Part shown: positions 1 to 8,222 of the stretch, piece by piece
How positions within the stretch are numbered: position 1 is the first letter of the stretch
Layout of the letters: each line of letters starts with the position of its first letter
NCBI GenBank assembly: GCA_003712055.1
Contig: RHLJ01000001.1
Coordinates: 1-64,000 of the forward strand
Origin: Balneola sp.
Lineage (GTDB): Bacteria; Bacteroidota; Rhodothermia; Balneolales; Balneolaceae
Length of the DNA: 64,000 bases
Direction: 5' to 3'
Position numbers and translations under genes: made by a program
The notes under the pieces: generated by a model
Database searches by the model: none
What the model was told of the DNA's origin: nothing
The model's input: the letters and a program-made list of their open reading frames with translations, nothing else

Positions 1-1046
1 ACGATATTGCTCAAAGTATGGAATCGGTTGGAGGCTATTTAAATGCCTTCACTTCTTCTGAATACACCTGTTATTACGCTCGTTGTGTGGATGATCAGCT
101 AGAACGAGCATTAGATGTACTTTCAGATATGGTACTCAGCCCATCTTTTCCAGAAGAAGAAATTGAAAAGGAGAAGAAAGTGGTTATCGAAGAAATGAAG
201 ATGTACCGGGATTCCCCGGATGATTACCTCTTCGAGGAATTCAGTTCCAAGCTCTTTGAAGGTCATGCCCTGGGTCGCCCAATTCTTGGCTTCGAAGATA
301 CTGTATCCGCCTTCAAGCGACAGGATTTATATGATTATATGACAGACCGTTACAAGCCGTCTAATCTCTTGGTAGCTGTAGCCGGACATGTTGACCATGA
401 AAAGGTAGTTGAGCTTGTGAGCGGCTATTTTGGAGCTAATCAGAGTGATCAGGTGGTTAATGGTCATCAGCCTATAGATGTATTTAGTCCTGAAAAGCTT
501 CAACTCACTAAAGCGATTGAACAGACGCATTACATCCTCGGGAGAAGAGGGTTGAATTTTGATCATGATGACAAGTACCTGCTCCTATTAGCAAATACAG
601 TACTTGGAAGTGGAATGAGTTCACGACTGCACCAAAATGTGCGCGAAAAATATGGCTACTGCTATTCCATCCAAACCTTCAATCAATCCTATTCCGATTC
701 AGGAATATGGGGCGTGTATGTAGGAACGGATAAAGAATATGTGAGCCACGTTCATGAACTAGTTGTGAATGAGCTTGATAAGATCAGAAATGAAGAGATT
801 CCAGCTAAAGAACTCGAAGAAGCAAAATCACAGCTGAAAGGAAAACTGTTACTTTCTCAGGAAAACACCAGTAACCGGATGATGCGATTGGCAAAGAGTG
901 AGCTTTATTTTAATCGCTTTGTGACTTTAGATGAGCTTGAGGAAAACATTGAAAAAGTAAAAGCTGAGGATATCCAGCGGTTTTCTGATAGTTTCTTTGA
1001 TCAACAACACTTTATGGAGGCAGTTCTTTCACCAGAGGACAATTAA
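1..1046 (+). CDS. M16 family zinc metallopeptidase (pitrilysin/processing-peptidase type), 5' end outside window
   Basis: The reading frame is open from base 3, upstream of the first ATG at 18, so the gene starts before the window. The visible part begins just after where the HxxEH zinc motif should be. The downstream segment EKEKKVVIEEM matches the family helix that carries the third zinc ligand (Glu) of M16 peptidases. The rest covers the first inactive-domain linker and a second M16-like half with the R/Y-rich motif REKYGYCYSI. The visible 347 codons are most of a single-unit 410-430 aa bacterial M16 peptidase. Such enzymes degrade peptides and are usually cytoplasmic or periplasmic. The HxxEH motif cannot be checked here, so activity is assumed. 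A 13-bp inverted repeat follows the stop codon. Confidence 0.93.
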   Translation, partial: DIAQSMESVGGYLNAFTSSEYTCYYARCVDDQLERALDVLSDMVLSPSFPEEEIEKEKKVVIEEMKMYRDSPDDYLFEEFSSKLFEGHALGRPILGFEDTVSAFKRQDLYDYMTDRYKPSNLLVAVAGHVDHEKVVELVSGYFGANQSDQVVNGHQPIDVFSPEKLQLTKAIEQTHYILGRRGLNFDHDDKYLLLLANTVLGSGMSSRLHQNVREKYGYCYSIQTFNQSYSDSGIWGVYVGTDKEYVSHVHELVVNELDKIRNEEIPAKELEEAKSQLKGKLLLSQENTSNRMMRLAKSELYFNRFVTLDELEENIEKVKAEDIQRFSDSFFDQQHFMEAVLSPEDN

Positions 1047-1061
1047 TCAATTTTTCAATGA

Positions 1062-1090
1062 TCAATTAAGAATGATTCATTCTTAATTGA
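1062..1090. repeat. Perfect 13-bp inverted repeat between M16 gene and asnS
   Basis: Arms TCAATTAAGAATG and CATTCTTAATTGA are perfectly complementary around a 3-nt loop. A third partial copy (taattcttaattg) follows directly at 1092-1104 and runs into the asnS start region. There is no T-tract, so it is not an obvious intrinsic terminator. The same kind of AATTA-rich hairpin occurs at 10803-10834. Confidence 0.7.
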
Positions 1091-1107
1091 CTAATTCTTA
1101 ATTGTAT

Positions 1108-2601
1108 ATGACTTACATCAACCAACTTGCAAACCACGTAGATACCGAAGTAACCTTAAAAGGATGGGTTTACAATTATCGTAGCAGCGGAAGCCTGGTA
1201 TTTATCGAAATGAGAGATGGAACCGGCCTTGCTCAGTGTGTGGTAGCTAAAGATGACGTTTCAGAGGCAGCATGGGAAGCGGCAGCTTCGTTAAAGCAGG
1301 AAAGCTCCCTGGAAATAGTTGGAACGGTTAAAGCCGATGAACGCAGTGTTGGCGGACATGAAATCCATGTTTCGGATGTAACGGTCATTCAAATTGCCGA
1401 AGATTATCCTATTACTCCTAAAGATCACGGCGTTGAGTTTTTGATGAATAATCGTCACCTCTGGTTGCGCAGTCAGCGCCAGTGGGCGGCGATGCGCGTA
1501 CGGAATGAGATCATTTTTGCGATCCACACCTTTTTCCAGGGAAGGGGCTTTATGCAGATGGATTCCCCAATATTTACGGGTAATGCTGCAGAAGGAAGTA
1601 CCACCTTATTTGAAACGGAATTCTTCGAAGAACCTGCTTATTTAGCTCAAACCGGGCAATTATATGGTGAGGCTATGGCGATGGCTCATGGTTTGATTTA
1701 CACCTTTGGTCCTACTTTTCGGGCAGAGAAGTCCAAGACTCGTCGACACCTTTCTGAATTCTGGATGATTGAACCGGAAATGGCCTATTACGATTTAGCC
1801 ATGAATATGGACCTGGCTGAAGATATGATCCGTTTCATTGTAAAAACGGTACTAGAGAAGAGGGGGGCGGAGTTAGAGATCCTGGGAAGAGATATTTCCA
1901 AGCTTCAGCCTTTGGTTGATAAGCCATTCATTCGAATGACCTATACCGAAGCAGTAGATATTCTCACCAGTGAAGCCACTGCTCAACTACTGGATGATAT
2001 GATGGCTTCCCGAAAACAAGAAGAGAAAGACCTGAAAGAAGAGAGAGAAGCTATTAAGAAAGAACACGGCTCCGCAAAGAAATGGAGAAAGAAACAGATC
2101 GAAGCTCGTCAGATTGAAATAGGCGCTCGCTTAGACCAGATCGAAGAAGATTACCGCAATATCCCTCAGTGGAAAGAGTCTGCTAAAGGTTTTGAATGGG
2201 GTAATGATTTTGGTGGTAGTGATGAAACCGTATTGATGATACAATATGATGTTCCCATTATGGTAACTCACTGGCCAGCAGAAATTAAAGCCTTTTACAT
2301 GAAGAGAGATGAAGGTGGTAAGCACGCTCTTGGTGTGGATGTACTTGCCCCGGAAGGTTATGGCGAAATTATTGGCGGAAGCCAGAGAGAAGACGACCTC
2401 GAACTCATGCACGAACGCATTGAAGAGGAGGGACTGGACAAAGAAGTCTTTGAATGGTACCTGGATTTACGCCGCTATGGAACTGTACCTCATGCCGGAT
2501 TTGGCCTTGGCCTTGAACGAACCGTAGCCTGGATTTGCGGCCTTCAACATGTGCGTGAAACCATCCCATTCCCAAGAATGATGGGTAGGTTGACGCCTTA
2601 G
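1108..2601 (+). CDS. asnS: Asparaginyl-tRNA synthetase
   Basis: Charges tRNA-Asn with asparagine in the cytoplasm. The N-terminal OB-fold anticodon-binding domain spans roughly residues 1-110 and the class IIb catalytic domain the rest. Motif 2 is visible as TFRAEKSKTRRHLSEFWM and motif 3 as GFGLGLERTVAWICG near the C-terminus. At about 497 aa it is some 30 aa longer than the E. coli enzyme. The extra length is a highly charged, probably coiled-coil insertion around residues 295-355, rich in K/E/R. I chose the ATG at 1108 over the TTG two codons upstream because ATG is the stronger start and family N-termini begin close to it. It stands alone, followed by an intergenic repeat. Confidence 0.97.
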   Translation: MTYINQLANHVDTEVTLKGWVYNYRSSGSLVFIEMRDGTGLAQCVVAKDDVSEAAWEAAASLKQESSLEIVGTVKADERSVGGHEIHVSDVTVIQIAEDYPITPKDHGVEFLMNNRHLWLRSQRQWAAMRVRNEIIFAIHTFFQGRGFMQMDSPIFTGNAAEGSTTLFETEFFEEPAYLAQTGQLYGEAMAMAHGLIYTFGPTFRAEKSKTRRHLSEFWMIEPEMAYYDLAMNMDLAEDMIRFIVKTVLEKRGAELEILGRDISKLQPLVDKPFIRMTYTEAVDILTSEATAQLLDDMMASRKQEEKDLKEEREAIKKEHGSAKKWRKKQIEARQIEIGARLDQIEEDYRNIPQWKESAKGFEWGNDFGGSDETVLMIQYDVPIMVTHWPAEIKAFYMKRDEGGKHALGVDVLAPEGYGEIIGGSQREDDLELMHERIEEEGLDKEVFEWYLDLRRYGTVPHAGFGLGLERTVAWICGLQHVRETIPFPRMMGRLTP

Positions 2602-2631
2602 AAAACTAACTACGGAGGTTTTGGGGATTTA

Positions 2632-2704
2632 GTCATCCTGAGGATACCTCCGAAGGATCCAATCGAATATCCGTTTAGATTCTTCGCTTTCGCTCAGAAT
2701 GACT
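2632..2704. repeat. Palindromic intergenic repeat, family A (copy 1)
   Basis: A 73-bp element bounded by near-inverted termini GTCATCCTGAG and CTCAGAATGAC, with internal blocks CCGAAGGATC and GATTCTTCGC. Two related copies lie at 24748-24855 and 34551-34626, all between genes. It looks like a small non-autonomous hairpin repeat. It lies downstream of asnS. Confidence 0.85.
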
Positions 2705-2785
2705 CTAATAAAGGGTTTTGGGTGTGTCCAAATGTATACTTAAATAAATTCAGTACAGTATGCTTGAGCCATAAAAGGGCCTAAC

Positions 2786-3235
2786 TCATTTCTTAAGCTT
2801 TATCACAACTGATACTGAAAGCATATCATGAATAGCTCTTTTGTTGTCGCTAAACGAAACAGTTAATAGCGATAACCATCCTAGTAGAAATTTAGTCCAG
2901 TGCCTAAAGAATGAAAGGGCGACAAAGATGTTCTGATCCGGATCTCTATATTGTCTAACTCTCAATCCTATTAGATAATGCCCGATAGTGCCTCCAAAAA
3001 AACTTACTGTCAAAGGCTCATAAAGAAATAGAGGTACGACAAATAATGAGAGCCTTACCATAGGCAGGGGATCTTCAAAGTTTTCCAAAATTAAAGCTAC
3101 AGCTACATAATAAGTGGCAAGCAAAATCCAGTCTATAAAAAAAGCTTTTATTCGATCGATTAGGTAAGGATAGGATATGTTTTCCATGGGAGGGATGTCG
3201 TTTGAGTAATACTGAATAGAACTCAATAAATACAA
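2786..3235 (-). CDS. RDD family membrane protein
   Basis: A 149-residue integral membrane protein with about three hydrophobic segments (residues 35-55, 62-82 and 108-128). Family landmarks are visible: R-I-K-A-F-F-I-D in the first helix, GGTIGHYLIGLRV in the middle and the C-terminal AIHDMLSVSVV, which carries the last Asp of the RDD signature. RDD proteins are poorly understood; some act in ion or osmotic stress transport. No operon partner is evident: it is separated from asnS by a family A repeat and from the carbonic anhydrase by a terminator. Function beyond the family name cannot be given. Confidence 0.85.
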   Translation of the reverse strand: MYLLSSIQYYSNDIPPMENISYPYLIDRIKAFFIDWILLATYYVAVALILENFEDPLPMVRLSLFVVPLFLYEPLTVSFFGGTIGHYLIGLRVRQYRDPDQNIFVALSFFRHWTKFLLGWLSLLTVSFSDNKRAIHDMLSVSVVIKLKK

Positions 3236-3332
3236 AAATAAGCTAAGACTTACCTTCTCTATACTTAGTTTTTCGGAGAGTAATTGCTATTCTTTGAAAT
3301 TTCAAGAGTATTAGCAAAAGCTTAATACAGAA

Positions 3333-3369
3333 ATAAAAAAAGCCCTCACGCTTTGGCGTGAAGGCTTTT
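3333..3369 (-). terminator. Rho-independent terminator of the carbonic anhydrase gene
   Basis: On the minus strand a hairpin with arms AAAGCCtTCACGC and GCGTGAgGGCTTT around CAAA is followed by a run of Ts. It begins about 20 nt after the stop of the carbonic anhydrase gene. Confidence 0.85.
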
Positions 3370-3391
3370 CAGGTCATTATGCTGTGAGAAC

Positions 3392-4129
3392 TTATTCGTT
3401 CTCAACAAAAGTTACTTCTCCGGTATCAAGATCGTAGTAAGCACCTACAACCATGATTTCACCTTGCTCTAACAAGCCTGCTAATACAGGGCTTTCAGCA
3501 AGCATTTCGTCAATAGTGGTGTCTACATTTTTGTGAACTACATCGTCTACAAACTCAGCGTTTGCGGAAGTCCTGTCGTCATAGCCTGTTACAGCGTCGA
3601 TAGCTGGTTGTACTCTTCCAAGAAGAATGTCAGCGTTAGCACTTAACTCTGCTTTATCGATAGCAGCTTTAACGGCTCCACAAGCTTCGTGACCCATTAC
3701 AACGATCAATTTAGAGCCCGCAACAGCTGCGCCGTACTCAATACTTCCGAGAATATCAGGATTAACAGTATTTCCAGCTACACGTGCAACGAATACATCA
3801 CCTACACCTTTGTTGAATACTTTTTCAACAGGCACACGGCTATCGATGCATGATAGAATTACAGCTTTTGGATATTGACCGGCTGCAGTTGCAGCAACCT
3901 GAGCATTATAGTCTCTTGGTGTAAGGTCATTGTTCATATACTTAACGTTTCCTTCCTTGAAACTCTGTAGAATTTCTTCAGGAGTAAGAGCGGCTTGTTC
4001 TTCCGCAGTTAGTACAGCATCAACCAAATCTTCAGAAGATTCAGCGGTATAGTCCCCGGTATTTGTACATGCTGCAAAAAGGACAAGCATTAACATACCA
4101 GTCAATAGAGATGAGTATGATTTTCGCAT
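3392..4129 (-). CDS. Beta-class carbonic anhydrase, predicted lipoprotein
   Basis: Catalyses reversible CO2 hydration. The zinc site is intact: CIDSR (Cys94, Asp96, Arg98) and HEAC (His147, Cys150), as in beta carbonic anhydrases. The N-terminus is a lipoprotein signal (hydrophobic stretch ending LFAAC, Cys21), then about 35 acidic linker residues, so the enzyme should be exported and lipid-anchored. Most beta-class enzymes are cytoplasmic. Length 245 aa, about 200 aa once the leader is removed, fits the family. It is monocistronic, with its own terminator downstream. It is divergent from the MFS gene, with a 249-bp gap in which I see no further feature. Family and export signal are clear; physiological role (periplasmic CO2/bicarbonate conversion) is inferred. 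Confidence 0.95.
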   Translation of the reverse strand: MRKSYSSLLTGMLMLVLFAACTNTGDYTAESSEDLVDAVLTAEEQAALTPEEILQSFKEGNVKYMNNDLTPRDYNAQVAATAAGQYPKAVILSCIDSRVPVEKVFNKGVGDVFVARVAGNTVNPDILGSIEYGAAVAGSKLIVVMGHEACGAVKAAIDKAELSANADILLGRVQPAIDAVTGYDDRTSANAEFVDDVVHKNVDTTIDEMLAESPVLAGLLEQGEIMVVGAYYDLDTGEVTFVENE

Positions 4130-4378
4130 AGTTGTTTAATTTTATGGGTTATTATGGTACAAAGTATTATTAACACTCGATAATCGATGGAATAACCTCT
4201 TGGATTATTCTCCTCGTTCTCCTGAAATTGTAAAGAAACGTAATATCGATGTAGCGCTTTAACCCTAAGTCGTTCAAAGGCTAATATCTTTTCTAATTCA
4301 CTCAATTATTAGTGACTGGGTTTTGCGTCTGGGAAACGAACTCTATTTCATCTATACTCCACCAGCAAAAGAATTCTA

Positions 4379-5686
4379 ATGAGTACAGTTACTACCACAG
4401 CATCAGCCAAATCTTCTTCAATCTTTCCCATTCTGCTGGTGAATTTCATTGGTGCCCTGGGGTACAGCCTGGTTCTTCCATTCCTGATAGTATTGGTACT
4501 TAACTTTGGTGGCAACGAAGTGATATATGGAATTCTGGGAGCTACCTATTCTTTCTTCCAGTTTATAGGGGCTCCTATTCTAGGTAAATGGTCAGATACC
4601 CAAGGCAGGAAAAGGATATTGATACTAAGTCAGGCCGGGACATTTATAGCCTGGATTCTTTTCCTGGTTGCGCTGGTGATTCCTAATACCATTATTTTTG
4701 AAATTGAATCTTCAACCATAGGTGTTTTTCTATTATCTATTCCTTTGATTCTTTTATTTGCCGCACGTGCTTTAGATGGGATCACAGGAGGGAATATCTC
4801 AGTTGCTAATGCTTATCTATCAGATATAAGTACAGATGAAACCCGTAAGAGCAATTTTGGAAAGATGGCTGCTTCTGCAAATTTGGGATTCATCATTGGA
4901 CCCGCACTGGCAGGGGTTTTGGGCTCAACGGTATTAGAAGAAAAATTACCTGTATTGGTTACCATGCTTATATCCTTAGTGGCAATTGCTGTAATTAAGT
5001 TTTTGCTAAAGGAATCCAATCCTTGTGCCAGAAAAGACCAGATCCAAACCGGGGAATTGAAGAAGGTGATCGGAGCCGAAGTAAAGAACTGCTATGATGA
5101 TACCAGTACAAAAAAAGCCGGGTTCTTTGAGATAGCCCGAATGGAATGGATTGGATTCATCCTGGTGCTCTATTTCCTCATTTTTCTTTCCTTCAATTTC
5201 TTTTATGTAGCCTTTCCGGTACATGCTGTTCAGGCCTTGGGGTGGGATTTATTTCAATTAGGAATTTTCTTTTCGGTGATGGGGGCTATTATGGTGCTTG
5301 TTCAAGGACCGGTTCTATCCTGGATTTCCAATAAGCTTTCCGAAGGCATACTTATTGTTTTAGGTAGTTTAATTTTGGCGATTGGCTTTTATCTATTTAC
5401 CAAGCAGGATATGATCCTGATTTACCTGGCTGTAACATGCTTTGCAATTGGGAATGGCATTATGTGGCCTTCATTCCTTTCTGTGCTGTCTCAAAAGGCA
5501 GGAGGGGAGTACCAGGGAGTTATTCAGGGTTATGCAAGCAGTATGGGAAGTTTAGCCAGTATCATTGGAATGCTCTCAGGTGGATTTGCTTATGGTTTAA
5601 TGGGAGGTCTACTGTTTTGGGTTCCGGCGATATTAATGGGAGGTATTGGTTTTATATCCGTTCGTTTCTTGAGGACTAGTTCTTAG
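4379..5686 (+). CDS. MFS transporter, TetA/DHA1-like drug-proton antiporter type
   Basis: A 435-residue protein with about 12 membrane helices. Motif A of the major facilitator superfamily is visible between helices 2 and 3 as GKWSDTQGRKRILI. Helix 5 contains GFIIGPALAGVLG, resembling the antiporter motif C of DHA1 exporters. A hydrophilic loop of about 40 residues separates the two six-helix halves. The family includes tetracycline and other drug/proton exporters; the substrate cannot be told. It is transcribed alone, divergent from the carbonic anhydrase. A fragment of repeat family C follows the stop codon. Confidence 0.9.
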   Translation: MSTVTTTASAKSSSIFPILLVNFIGALGYSLVLPFLIVLVLNFGGNEVIYGILGATYSFFQFIGAPILGKWSDTQGRKRILILSQAGTFIAWILFLVALVIPNTIIFEIESSTIGVFLLSIPLILLFAARALDGITGGNISVANAYLSDISTDETRKSNFGKMAASANLGFIIGPALAGVLGSTVLEEKLPVLVTMLISLVAIAVIKFLLKESNPCARKDQIQTGELKKVIGAEVKNCYDDTSTKKAGFFEIARMEWIGFILVLYFLIFLSFNFFYVAFPVHAVQALGWDLFQLGIFFSVMGAIMVLVQGPVLSWISNKLSEGILIVLGSLILAIGFYLFTKQDMILIYLAVTCFAIGNGIMWPSFLSVLSQKAGGEYQGVIQGYASSMGSLASIIGMLSGGFAYGLMGGLLFWVPAILMGGIGFISVRFLRTSS

Positions 5687-5699
5687 TTATCCTTTAGCA

Positions 5700-5717
5700 T
5701 ATCAAGTCCGGGATGAC
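5700..5717. repeat. Solo fragment of repeat family C
   Basis: An 18-base exact reverse-complement match to 19957-19974 (gtcatcccggacttgata). It sits between the convergent ends of the MFS gene and the next minus-strand gene and is probably a decayed copy of the repeat mosaic found near 20 kb. Confidence 0.6.
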
Positions 5718-5728
5718 CAAGGAAAAAT

Positions 5729-6490
5729 CTAATCCACCTTATTAGCCAGGGTATCATGGTGCTCGAGGAGGAGGGAGCGTAGGTAACTTCCGATATAGTT
5801 TACTCCTTCAAAGCCAGCCTTTTTTGCGGCTTCATTTTCATCCTCGAAGGTGGTTTCTCCATCACCGGCAAAATCCCTAAGATTATAGTAGGCTCCAATG
5901 GTAAAAATATCCCACGATGGCCCAAAGACTCTTGTGAAGATCAGATTTCCTTTATGGTCAATATGGCTGTAAAACACATTCTCCATCTGGCGCTGCTTCA
6001 ATAACTCTTCTTGCTTTCCAGCCAAAGCAGTAAAAATTTCAATGTGGAAATAGCCATACTCTTCAAACCAGCTAACAAAGGTTTCTCTATCAGGGCCTTC
6101 AACAATAGCCTCTTCCTGGAAGCTCACCAAATCAAAGAAGTCATCTCCATAAGCTTTGTTTAGTGTGGCAGAAGAGCTCCGCTTTTCTATGCTTTCTTCT
6201 GAAAGGTAAGAGCTAATATTCTCGATAGGGTAGATGAACATCAAATCCCAGTGGTCACCCTGGCTATGCCTCAGCAAATAGGGCTTTTCAATTCCAAACT
6301 CTTCATGATTTTGAATGTCTTCTTTCACTTCATCAATTAATTCCAGCAAATCACCAGGATTGGCCCTCAGTAAGGTAACTTTGTATTGTTGGGTTTGTGC
6401 TGAAACCGAAAGGCTCAAAAAAGTGATACAAAGAATAAGGAAGACTTTTCTTTGTATTAGGGAAGGTAAAAAATGGAAGAAACGCAGCAT
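5729..6490 (-). CDS. Secreted protein of unknown function
   Basis: About 253 residues from the chosen start. I place the start at the internal ATG (MLRFFHFLP) because it gives a clean signal peptide ending SVSAQ; the frame is open 15 codons further upstream. The mature protein has two alpha/beta-type segments with similar landmarks (GDHWDLMFIYPI near residue 85 and GPSWDIFTIGAY near residue 190). This suggests two ferredoxin-like or dimeric alpha-beta-barrel halves, but I do not recognise a named family. It is probably periplasmic or exported. No operon partner; it is flanked by repeat elements. Confidence 0.85.
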   Translation of the reverse strand: MLRFFHFLPSLIQRKVFLILCITFLSLSVSAQTQQYKVTLLRANPGDLLELIDEVKEDIQNHEEFGIEKPYLLRHSQGDHWDLMFIYPIENISSYLSEESIEKRSSSATLNKAYGDDFFDLVSFQEEAIVEGPDRETFVSWFEEYGYFHIEIFTALAGKQEELLKQRQMENVFYSHIDHKGNLIFTRVFGPSWDIFTIGAYYNLRDFAGDGETTFEDENEAAKKAGFEGVNYIGSYLRSLLLEHHDTLANKVD

Positions 6491-6560
6491 TGAATTTTTT
6501 TGAAGGAGTGTACTGCGTTTCTTCCAGTAAGACAATAGGGGATAAGTTTAGATATATAGG

Positions 6561-6661
6561 AACTCATCCGCGAGGTACGAAGCGGTCTCAGAGTGTCTAG
6601 AGATGATTCCGAGATTGCTTCGTCTCCCGAAAACCTTCGGGATCCTCGCAAATGATGAGTT
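6561..6661. repeat. Palindromic intergenic repeat, family D
   Basis: A 101-bp element with outer arms AACTCAT/ATGAGTT and inner arms GCGAGG/CCTCGC and ACGAAGC/GCTTCGT. It fills the gap between the secreted unknown gene and the SRPBCC operon. Blocks of the type GAGATTGCTTCGT are common intergenic palindromes in many bacteria. It is the only copy in this window. Confidence 0.75.
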
Positions 6662-6664
6662 GGA

Positions 6665-7201
6665 CTAGATTAGCTTTTCATATTCCTCTTCAAGTGGCAT
6701 GTGGACGCTCCAAAAACCTTTCGGTTTGTTTTGATTTAACACATCTTCTAGAATGTTGAGGTGAGTATGCCATCCAGCACTTACCCCGATCTTAAAGTCA
6801 TGAGAATCCGGAACGCGCTTATGAGTCAGAACCAAAAGCACTTTATCTTCACCGACCTCCGAAAGTTCAAAAGTAACTTCTGAAGAAGAGTTATCAACTT
6901 CATTCCAGGTATAACTGAGCTTAGAGTAAGGATTCCAGATAGTCACATCGCCAAACATCGTGCTGGTCTCACCAATATCTTTGTATTTCTCAGGCAATGG
7001 CTCGTACTCACCACTTAATGAATGATGATCGAAATTGTGGGTTACTTTACCACCTACTTTAGGCTCTACATCTCCACCGGAAAGCCATTTCCCTTTATGC
7101 TCTGATTTAGTTAGGCAATCCCATACTAGCTCCAAATTACCAGTAAGCACTCGTTTGAATTGAAGGGTTTCGGTATCTAAAAAACTTCCAAATTGTGACA
7201 T
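6665..7201 (-). CDS. SRPBCC (AHSA1/START-like) domain protein, second gene of ArsR operon
   Basis: 178 residues of the activator-of-Hsp90-ATPase-like START fold, a ligand-binding helix-grip cavity. The family signature is visible as the N-terminal VWDCLTKSEHKGKWLSGG and the C-terminal GWHTHLNILEDVLN. It is translated three bases after another SRPBCC gene and follows an ArsR regulator, an arrangement common in bacteria. The proteins may bind or modify a small hydrophobic ligand, but no substrate is known. It should be cytoplasmic since no signal peptide is present. Regulation is probably by the ArsR protein at the operators near 8223-8264. Confidence 0.92.
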   Translation of the reverse strand: MSQFGSFLDTETLQFKRVLTGNLELVWDCLTKSEHKGKWLSGGDVEPKVGGKVTHNFDHHSLSGEYEPLPEKYKDIGETSTMFGDVTIWNPYSKLSYTWNEVDNSSSEVTFELSEVGEDKVLLVLTHKRVPDSHDFKIGVSAGWHTHLNILEDVLNQNKPKGFWSVHMPLEEEYEKLI

Positions 7202-7204
7202 AAG

Positions 7205-7705
7205 TTACTCCGCTAATGTTGCTAAATGCTTGTCGAGGCAATCGAAGCTGGAATTCCAGCCTTCCACCACATGCATATTTTTGTGAAGATCTCTGTCGTG
7301 CTGAGAAGGGTAGGTCATAGTGAGGGTAAGTTTAGTTTTCCCCTCTACCTCTTCAAAAAGAGCTGTAATTGTATCGATTTGAGGAATCTCAACACCCATT
7401 TTTTTGGCCATTTCCTTGTACTCCTCTCCAAATTCATCGGTGGAGACAACCTTTTCGTTTTCAACTATCTCAATAAAGCGACCGGTTACGGGATATTCTG
7501 TGCCATCCGGTCCCGTCATTACAAATTTTGACCGACCACCAACTTGAAAATCATATTCTTCAACACGAGTGTCGAATCCTTCGGGGCCCCACCATTTGGC
7601 AATATGCTCCGGCTCTGTCCACACCTTGTAGAATAAATCTACAGGTGCATCAAAAACCCTGGTAATGATGATAGGTGGTATTTCATGTCTGGTCTCAGTA
7701 GTCAT
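7205..7705 (-). CDS. SRPBCC (AHSA1-like) domain protein, first of two
   Basis: 166 residues. The landmark VWTEPEHIAKWWGPEGF near the N-terminus and the C-terminal GWNSSFDCLDKHL are typical of the AHSA1 branch of the START superfamily. It lies two bases after the ArsR gene and three bases before a second SRPBCC gene, so all three are almost certainly cotranscribed. The two SRPBCC proteins are clearly different in sequence, so they are not a recent tandem duplication. Role inferred as a ligand-binding or enzymatic partner controlled by the ArsR repressor. Confidence 0.93.
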   Translation of the reverse strand: MTTETRHEIPPIIITRVFDAPVDLFYKVWTEPEHIAKWWGPEGFDTRVEEYDFQVGGRSKFVMTGPDGTEYPVTGRFIEIVENEKVVSTDEFGEEYKEMAKKMGVEIPQIDTITALFEEVEGKTKLTLTMTYPSQHDRDLHKNMHVVEGWNSSFDCLDKHLATLAE

Positions 7706-7707
7706 AG

Positions 7708-8037
7708 TTAATCCTTTTTAGTGCTTTGTTGAATTTCTTTGAGGTAGCTATCCAGGGCATCAAGCCGATTATTCCAAAGTTGCATATTCTTTTCTACCCA
7801 TTCTGAAACTGGATTGAGTTCTTCTGGCTTAAGTTCACATATGCGTTCACGGCCTTCCTGCTGGATATCGATGAGGTTGCACTCTTCCAGTATCTTAATG
7901 TGTTTCGAAATGGCCGGGCGGCTAATATCAAATTGATCAGCAATGGCATTAAGATTCAAAGCCTCGCCTTTAGCCAACAGGCTGATTATTTCCCTGCGGG
8001 TGGGATCAGCAATTCCCTGGAAAACATCTCGTCTCAT
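7708..8037 (-). CDS. ArsR/SmtB-family winged-helix transcriptional regulator
   Basis: 109 residues forming a single winged helix-turn-helix. The recognition region reads FDISRPAISKHIKILEE, and the N-terminus IADPTRREIISLL is the usual opening of the metal-independent ArsR subgroup found with SRPBCC genes. No cysteine pair of a metal-sensing site is seen. It is the first gene of a three-gene operon. Two 16-bp dyad operators lie 186-227 bp upstream of its start, with a repeat element between them and the gene. It is probably an autorepressor of the operon; the signal is unknown. Confidence 0.94.
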   Translation of the reverse strand: MRRDVFQGIADPTRREIISLLAKGEALNLNAIADQFDISRPAISKHIKILEECNLIDIQQEGRERICELKPEELNPVSEWVEKNMQLWNNRLDALDSYLKEIQQSTKKD

Positions 8038-8088
8038 AGTTGTATTTATTTTCTTTGTTCTAGGAAAGAAATCTTTATTAGCGTTAAA

Positions 8089-8164
8089 GTCATTCCGATG
8101 CGTAAGCCGGAATCTAGATTGATATGAAAGGCTAACTCTAGATTCCTGCCTGTGCAGGAATGAC
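8089..8164. repeat. Paired-hairpin intergenic repeat, family B (copy 1)
   Basis: A 76-bp element with ends GTCATTCC and GGAATGAC. It consists of two small hairpins (the second ATTCCTGC-ctgt-GCAGGAAT) facing each other with inverted TCTAGAT blocks between. A second copy lies at 19852-19936. Here it is wedged in the leader of the ArsR operon, between operators and coding region. Confidence 0.8.
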
Positions 8165-8222
8165 TCATTAAATTATTTCTGCTACACCAAAACTGTTCTT
8201 ATTAAGCAAAGAGTGTATTAAT

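Noticed and set aside
4102-4305. 67-codon minus-strand frame upstream of the carbonic anhydrase
   Set aside because: It overlaps the lipoprotein signal region of the real gene in another frame, has no recognisable domain and occupies the promoter region of the divergent pair. A small gene cannot be fully excluded.
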